Shown here: positions 35,254 to 39,546 of the stretch, piece after piece
Layout of the letters: each line of letters begins with the position of its first letter
Position numbering within the stretch: the stretch's first letter is position 1
Assembly: GCA_052032335.1 (NCBI GenBank)
Contig: JBPEWV010000208.1
Coordinates: forward strand, 1-39,546
Length of the DNA stretch: 39,546 nucleotides
Source: Pleionea sp052032335
GTDB lineage: Bacteria; Pseudomonadota; Gammaproteobacteria; Enterobacterales; Kangiellaceae
Reading direction: 5' to 3'
The notes under the pieces: model-generated
Databases searched by the model: none
The model's input: only the letters and a program-made list of their open reading frames with translations
Told to the model about the DNA's origin: nothing
Position numbers and translations under genes: made by a program

Positions 35254-35454
35254 ATGAGTTCTAAAAAGATTGCCATTTTACAATTAGTGATCGCGCTGTT
35301 TTTTGCAGGCCTGATTTTGACTATCGGTGCATTTGTCTCCGACCAGGCACTGCAAAGTTTCCTGACCTATCTTTTGATCGCTGTCTGGTTTGTACCTTTT
35401 ACCTTTTTGGGCGCGACTGAATCCAAACGAAAAAACAGAAAGTGTGGTTTTTAA
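35254..35454 (+). CDS. small two-helix membrane protein, function unknown
   Basis: The 66 residues hold two hydrophobic stretches (about 8-27 and 36-53) and a basic tail. No family is recognised. GAGAG lies about 12 bases before the ATG. It is the third gene of the operon, 30 bases after the regulator. Confidence 0.65.
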   Translation: MSSKKIAILQLVIALFFAGLILTIGAFVSDQALQSFLTYLLIAVWFVPFTFLGATESKRKNRKCGF

Positions 35455-36030
35455 TGAATTGGATTGAGCGGGCTATGAATGTTTCGTTCTGGCGTTGCTA
35501 AGCCTGACAATTTCAAAGCGTCTCAACAATGATGGGCTAACCGGACGCAAAAATAATAGGGAGTTAAAGTTGCTCTCGGTGCTCAATCAACGAGCACCGA
35601 AAATGACCACGGCTTTACCTTTCAAACGTATGTGCTATCGGTCTTATAATGCGTTAAGCTCGACGATGTGATTGAATTTCCTTTGACTGCACAGACCGTG
35701 GTAGTTTTTAATGAAAATATAAACAACCTTGGAAAAGCGAAAGGTTCAAGTTCTGGGTAAGTTGAGTTTTAGAGTCTTTCAATTGTATAGATTGTGTAAT
35801 ATTTACTGTCAAATTTGCTTTTTTATCTCTTACATAACTTCTTAAAAACGGATTGTATTATTTTTTTGAGATAAAAGATAACGTCTTTATTGCGAGAGTA
35901 AATTTTCTAAGTATGATTCGTGGAACATATTCTGTGTAGCTAAGGATTTGGTTGCGTGGGATTTTTATATATTTGGATTGGGAAAAGGTAGCCACTCCCT
36001 TTTAAAACAACATTACTCCGTTTGATAATT
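35455..36030. other. 576-base intergenic stretch
   Basis: No coding frame is supported here. The sequence becomes AT-rich after about 35,700. A 9-bp hairpin is listed separately. A promoter for the next operon must lie in the last half, but I see no convincing -35/-10 pair. Confidence 0.5.
35576..35600 (+). terminator. hairpin after the XRE operon
   Basis: TCGGTGCTC (35576-35584) and GAGCACCGA (35592-35600) pair perfectly around AATCAAC. No U tract follows on either side, so it is a weak or Rho-assisted terminator at best. Confidence 0.3.
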
Positions 36031-36990
36031 ATGAAATCTTCAGCTTTTAAGTGGATTCCACTTGTGTGCTTGTTCGTTCTGGCCGTCTATTTAGGTGGGC
36101 AGCGTTTGATGGCGAGTAACAAATCAATTGTTTATGTCACTGTAGAAGGTGCCGGTCCCGATAAGTGGGCATCGGCCTGGTTACTGTCGAACATTGTGAG
36201 TCAGAATGCAGAAATAAAGGTTGTTAATAAATTATCTGAGATATCCGGTAATGAAATCCAATTCGATACGCCCGACGGTCAGTATCGACGGGGGCCTGGA
36301 AAAACCACGTTTGATCATATTATTGGAATGAATCAGATTACCGACGACTCAATTGTTCAAATCGCGAGTGTGCTAAAAGATATCGAAATTAACTTTTGGA
36401 AGAATAATACCAACCCACATTCAAATGAGATTGAATCAAAATTTCGGGCATTGCAGAAAAAATACAATAATTCTGTAACACCAGATTGTTATATTGATTT
36501 TTTTGAGGGTGTCTATCAATTCATCAGTAGTAATAAAGAATTGATCGTCCCTGATGATTGCCATTTGAACCATGCGAATGAAAAAACATCAATCACCCAA
36601 ATTGAAATAAGAGATGTTTTGTTTGATATATCATCCAATCGACGGGTTGTGTTTGTCGATGCGCGAGAACAGTATGAATTTGAAGAAGCTCACATACCGG
36701 GAGCAATTCGATTGCCGATTCGAGATGTATCAGCGGAAACCGTGAGCTCGTTTAAAGATGCGGACTTAGTCATTGCCTATTGTGTTAAAGATTTTAGAGG
36801 ATACGAACTTGCAAAGTCATTGGAAAACTCTGGTGTTTCTAACGTTGCCATTATGAACCCTTTTGGACTTAAAGGATGGATCCATTCTGGACTGCCTATT
36901 GTTGGATCAAAAGGGTTGTCGAGTGAAGAAGCATTCAAAGAACTCAAAAGCATTATTCCCGATCGACAAATAAAGCAGGCTGCATTATGA
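36031..36990 (+). CDS. membrane-anchored ChrB-C-like/rhodanese fusion
   Basis: An N-terminal hydrophobic helix (about 9-24 from the ATG) anchors or exports the protein. The next 100 residues resemble the C-terminal domain of the chromate-resistance protein ChrB: GPDKWASAWLL in the place of the D-x-x-ACAWLI motif, then FDTPDGQ and TTFDHIIGMNQITDD. A rhodanese domain (about 190-290) has FVDAREQYEFEEAHIPGAIRLPI and a catalytic-loop Cys (about 251) in YCVKDFRGYE, so it could carry sulfur. The frame extends to a TTG at 36022; ATG 36031 is preferred, but neither has a good ribosome site. It overlaps the next gene by 4 bases. Confidence 0.68.
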   Translation: MKSSAFKWIPLVCLFVLAVYLGGQRLMASNKSIVYVTVEGAGPDKWASAWLLSNIVSQNAEIKVVNKLSEISGNEIQFDTPDGQYRRGPGKTTFDHIIGMNQITDDSIVQIASVLKDIEINFWKNNTNPHSNEIESKFRALQKKYNNSVTPDCYIDFFEGVYQFISSNKELIVPDDCHLNHANEKTSITQIEIRDVLFDISSNRRVVFVDAREQYEFEEAHIPGAIRLPIRDVSAETVSSFKDADLVIAYCVKDFRGYELAKSLENSGVSNVAIMNPFGLKGWIHSGLPIVGSKGLSSEEAFKELKSIIPDRQIKQAAL

Positions 36991-37655
36991 AAACTTCTTC
37001 TATCATAAAGCTGTTAATTAGTGTGGGAATGGTGCTCCCATTCGTTTATTGGTTGTACAGTGTTGGTGACCCTGCGGCTTATTTTTCGAAAAATATTCCT
37101 GATGGACAACTGATCTATGCGATTTCAAAACTGCTCGGTTTATACGCTTTGGCACTACTATGGCTTCAGTTTATCTTGGTGTTTTTAAAAGGAAAAATAA
37201 TTGATTTGTCACCGAGTGAGCATATCAAGATTGGCGCGATTGCATGGCTCTTTATGCTTTCTCATTTTTTGTTCTTTTTGTCGGCTGTTGCTATACGTGG
37301 CGGACAATTCCACTATGAAATGTTTTTTCCGCTAATTGTTGATGATTTCTACAAGCAAATGGTAGCGGTAGGTGCGTTAGCATTCTGGCTATTTAATGTT
37401 GTGATTATTGCTGGTATCGCGCGAAAAGCGCAGTCCTCTCGACGGTGGGCAAGTTTTCTTCATAAAATTTCTGCACTCGCTTTTGTGTGCGTATTTATAC
37501 ATGGATACGCCATTGGCACAGAAAGTTCTGGTGTAATGGCTACTTTATATTGGTTCTATGGCATTTCATCTTTGACTACGTTCACTTGGGTATTGCTCAA
37601 AAGAAACGTCAATCAACGGCTTTCGAGCTTGAGTCGAACAAACTTCGAGAGCTGA
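36987..37655 (+). CDS. ferric-reductase-like transmembrane protein
   Basis: Six hydrophobic segments cover the 222 residues (about 8-23, 41-66, 79-99, 118-142, 154-173, 178-197). Histidines lie at helix positions suited to b-type haem: SHFLFF (near 92), FLHKISALAFVCVFIHGYAIGTE (written here in part: LHKIS near 155 and FIHGYAIGTE near 169). This spacing recalls the ferric-reductase-like haem domain, without a FAD/NAD domain. It would pass electrons across the inner membrane. Translation is coupled to the upstream rhodanese by ATGA, so the two probably act together. Confidence 0.6.
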   Translation: MKTSSIIKLLISVGMVLPFVYWLYSVGDPAAYFSKNIPDGQLIYAISKLLGLYALALLWLQFILVFLKGKIIDLSPSEHIKIGAIAWLFMLSHFLFFLSAVAIRGGQFHYEMFFPLIVDDFYKQMVAVGALAFWLFNVVIIAGIARKAQSSRRWASFLHKISALAFVCVFIHGYAIGTESSGVMATLYWFYGISSLTTFTWVLLKRNVNQRLSSLSRTNFES

Positions 37656-37678
37656 GCGTTTTGCACTAAGGAATGATA

Positions 37679-39546
37679 ATGAATAAGAATAGAAATAAGT
37701 TAAAGTCACAAAAAAACTGGTTTTTGAGTATCAAAAAATCGCTTTCGCTCTTCTTTAGTGCTGTTTTAACAAATGCGATTTTGGCGACCGGTTTAGGTGA
37801 TGCTGAGTTATTTAAGCAAGACGCTTTTCAAGATGAAGTTGCGCTTATATCTAAAAGTGAACTATCGATTCTTATTGAAGAAAACGCCGAAAATTTGGTT
37901 CTAACGCGACGCGCTTGCGAACCCTCCAATTCAGGGTGTAAAGATAAATTTCTCGCAGTCAATCGAGTGCCTTATCGCAGCGTTAATGGTGAGTTTGATT
38001 TTATCGTTGGTATCGAGAAAATTGAAAATACGACTTTTGGCTTAGAGATATCGAGTGAGAACCAATCAACGTTAAGTGTCGAAGTTGATCCTTATCAAGC
38101 AGCCATCAATGTGGTGTCGGATTTCAATGTTTTAGCCACAACATTCATCCAAAGCAACGATAATGCGTTTGAAAAAACCTGGGTGAAAGTTAAGCGTCAT
38201 AAGAAAGGGGTTGAATTCTTTACTTCAAACGATCAGGTTTCATGGGCATCGATTGCTACCGTTGATCGTGAGCTAATTAATCGCGAACAACTTTCGTTTT
38301 TAATGTCTCCGAAAAACGAAGGTAAAGATGCTAGCGTTCAGTTAATGCATCATTCTGTTGCCCATATTGCGGTTGAAAGAGATAGCGAGCCAGATTCAGA
38401 GATTGAATATCGAACACAACTCAATCAAAAAGCAAATCAATCAAGAGTGGTCAGCGATAATGCAATTGAATTGGGTGGAAGCATCACAGCCGATACAACA
38501 CTGACAGCTGGTGAGTACCGGGTTACATCGAACTTGATAGTCGAGAGTGATGTAACGCTTACCATAGACTCTGGTACCGAGTTGTATTTTGATAGCGGAG
38601 TGATGCTTGATATTAAAGGAACGCTTATCGTTCAAGGATTAGATGCAAGCCCAGCTAAGTTGCTATGTTCGACCGGTGAGAACAAAGGTTGCTGGAAGGG
38701 CGTGCGAATTCAGGCGAATGCTCTAGTTAATATTGAGTATTTAGAATTAAATGCAGCTCAATCTGCCTTTGATATTTCGGGTCGCCTAAATATTAGTAAC
38801 GCTTACATTTCGAATGCTACCTACGGGTTTAAGGTTAATGCCAATGGTGACCTGAATGCACAAGCATCATCAATTTTTGGCAATACTTACGGTCTCTACG
38901 CATACGGTAATAACAACGTTGATCAAAATCCAATCATAAAAGTTAACAATAGCGCTCTTTATGATAATTCGAGCTACAACTTTTATGTCTATCGTTTTGG
39001 TGACTCGTCAAACATTTTAATTAACGCACAATCCAACTGGTGGGGAACAACGGACATTAATCAAATTAGCGCAAAAATTTATGATTATTCCGACAACACG
39101 ACTTATTCGCCCTTTGTTGACTATCGAGGTTACTTGCTCAGTGAAGGTGGATCCGCAACGAATCGCGATACACAGTTAATTGCGCCAATATCGGTTCCAA
39201 CCACATTGGCATCCGATACAGTTTACGAAGCGTTATCGGGCGTGTTGGTCAAGTCGGACGGCGAACTGACAATCCCGGCATCGAGTGAAGTTCGCTTCCC
39301 TAGAAATACCTACCTGCGCGTGTACGGCAGTGTGTCAGTAACCGGTACCGCCGATGCGATGGCGACACTGCGCGGCAGTCAGGAGAATCCGGCGAAGGGC
39401 GACTGGAAAGGTATTTACGTCTATGACGGTGGAAGCTTAAATCTGTCGTACGCCGATATTGGGTACGCGTATCGAGGTGTGGAAGCGAGGGCCGGTTCGA
39501 CGGTAACGATTCACAACAGCCGCATCCATCATTCCAACCAAGCGGG
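37679..39546 (+). CDS. large exported beta-helix protein, 3' end outside the window
   Basis: The frame is open from the ATG at 37679, with AAGGA 6 bases before it, to the end of the window: 622 codons and unfinished. A Lys-rich start and a hydrophobic stretch with an AILA-like site (about 28-38) suggest export with a long signal peptide. Residues about 85-210 are unrecognised. From about 275 on, repeats typical of right-handed beta-helices appear (LTIDSGTELYFDSGVMLDIKG written in part as LTIDSGTELYF, then WKGVRIQ, SNWWGT, YSPFVDY). A second unit begins near 520 (LTIPASSEVRF, WKGIYVYDGG). It starts 23 bases after the ferric-reductase-like gene, so it is the third gene of that operon. Base composition rises in GC after about 39,190. 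Function is unknown. Confidence 0.75.
   Translation, partial: MNKNRNKLKSQKNWFLSIKKSLSLFFSAVLTNAILATGLGDAELFKQDAFQDEVALISKSELSILIEENAENLVLTRRACEPSNSGCKDKFLAVNRVPYRSVNGEFDFIVGIEKIENTTFGLEISSENQSTLSVEVDPYQAAINVVSDFNVLATTFIQSNDNAFEKTWVKVKRHKKGVEFFTSNDQVSWASIATVDRELINREQLSFLMSPKNEGKDASVQLMHHSVAHIAVERDSEPDSEIEYRTQLNQKANQSRVVSDNAIELGGSITADTTLTAGEYRVTSNLIVESDVTLTIDSGTELYFDSGVMLDIKGTLIVQGLDASPAKLLCSTGENKGCWKGVRIQANALVNIEYLELNAAQSAFDISGRLNISNAYISNATYGFKVNANGDLNAQASSIFGNTYGLYAYGNNNVDQNPIIKVNNSALYDNSSYNFYVYRFGDSSNILINAQSNWWGTTDINQISAKIYDYSDNTTYSPFVDYRGYLLSEGGSATNRDTQLIAPISVPTTLASDTVYEALSGVLVKSDGELTIPASSEVRFPRNTYLRVYGSVSVTGTADAMATLRGSQENPAKGDWKGIYVYDGGSLNLSYADIGYAYRGVEARAGSTVTIHNSRIHHSNQA

Noticed and set aside
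1..39546. CRISPR array, tRNA, rRNA, insertion sequence or phage genes
   Set aside because: No regular repeats, cloverleaf, ribosomal RNA sequence, transposase or integrase motif was seen by reading; a dedicated search was not possible.

Overview
The window looks like chromosome of a marine-type gammaproteobacterium of moderate GC content. The evidence is the mix of TonB-dependent receptor, BipA/TypA, a TatD of the E. coli type, an LplT-PlsC-like fusion, an rpe-gph-trpG cluster and a proline-iminopeptidase-like/dtd gene pair, all typical of Gammaproteobacteria, plus many secreted and lipid-anchored envelope proteins. The species cannot be named from the sequence. No rRNA, tRNA, CRISPR array or transposase was seen.

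1-9.4 kb is an envelope and secretion region: a putative outer-membrane barrel, a start-less reading frame, a secreted subtilisin-like protease, a zinc-ribbon membrane protein (DUF3667-like) behind a PQQ-type sugar dehydrogenase, a TonB-dependent receptor, and a membrane-anchored ToxR/CadC-like regulator with a LamG-type lectin domain outside the membrane. 9.4-14.2 kb holds, divergent from that regulator, a secreted protein with a fibronectin-III-like module and a segment resembling the MACPF pore-forming fold, then a degenerate receiver protein, a DUF6438-like lipoprotein and a BsuPI-domain exported protein.

14.2-22.8 kb holds an exported amidohydrolase, a guanine-deaminase-like enzyme, an EamA transporter, a likely gene relic resembling an FtsX permease tail, and a compact signalling operon (histidine kinase, single-domain response regulator, receiver-GGDEF-EAL protein) that links a periplasmic sensor to cyclic di-GMP. 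22.8-34.3 kb is mostly conserved housekeeping: typA with a small lipoprotein, a Pip-like protein that lacks the catalytic serine overlapping dtd, a DUF805 protein, an SRPBCC protein, an MFS-acyltransferase fusion, tatD, an astacin-like metalloprotease, and rpe-gph-trpG.

34.3-39.5 kb is accessory. A three-gene operon (two membrane proteins around a Cro/CI-type regulator) is driven by a near-consensus promoter bracketed by two palindromes with the same half-site. After a 576-base empty stretch comes an apparent operon of a ChrB-like/rhodanese fusion, a ferric-reductase-like membrane protein, and the start of a large exported beta-helix protein that runs off the window and changes base composition near 39.2 kb.

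The best leads are the MACPF-like/LamG-regulator locus, the Pip-like pseudoenzyme with its unusual Dtd neighbour, the palindrome-bracketed promoter, and the 3'-end operon with the unfinished beta-helix gene.
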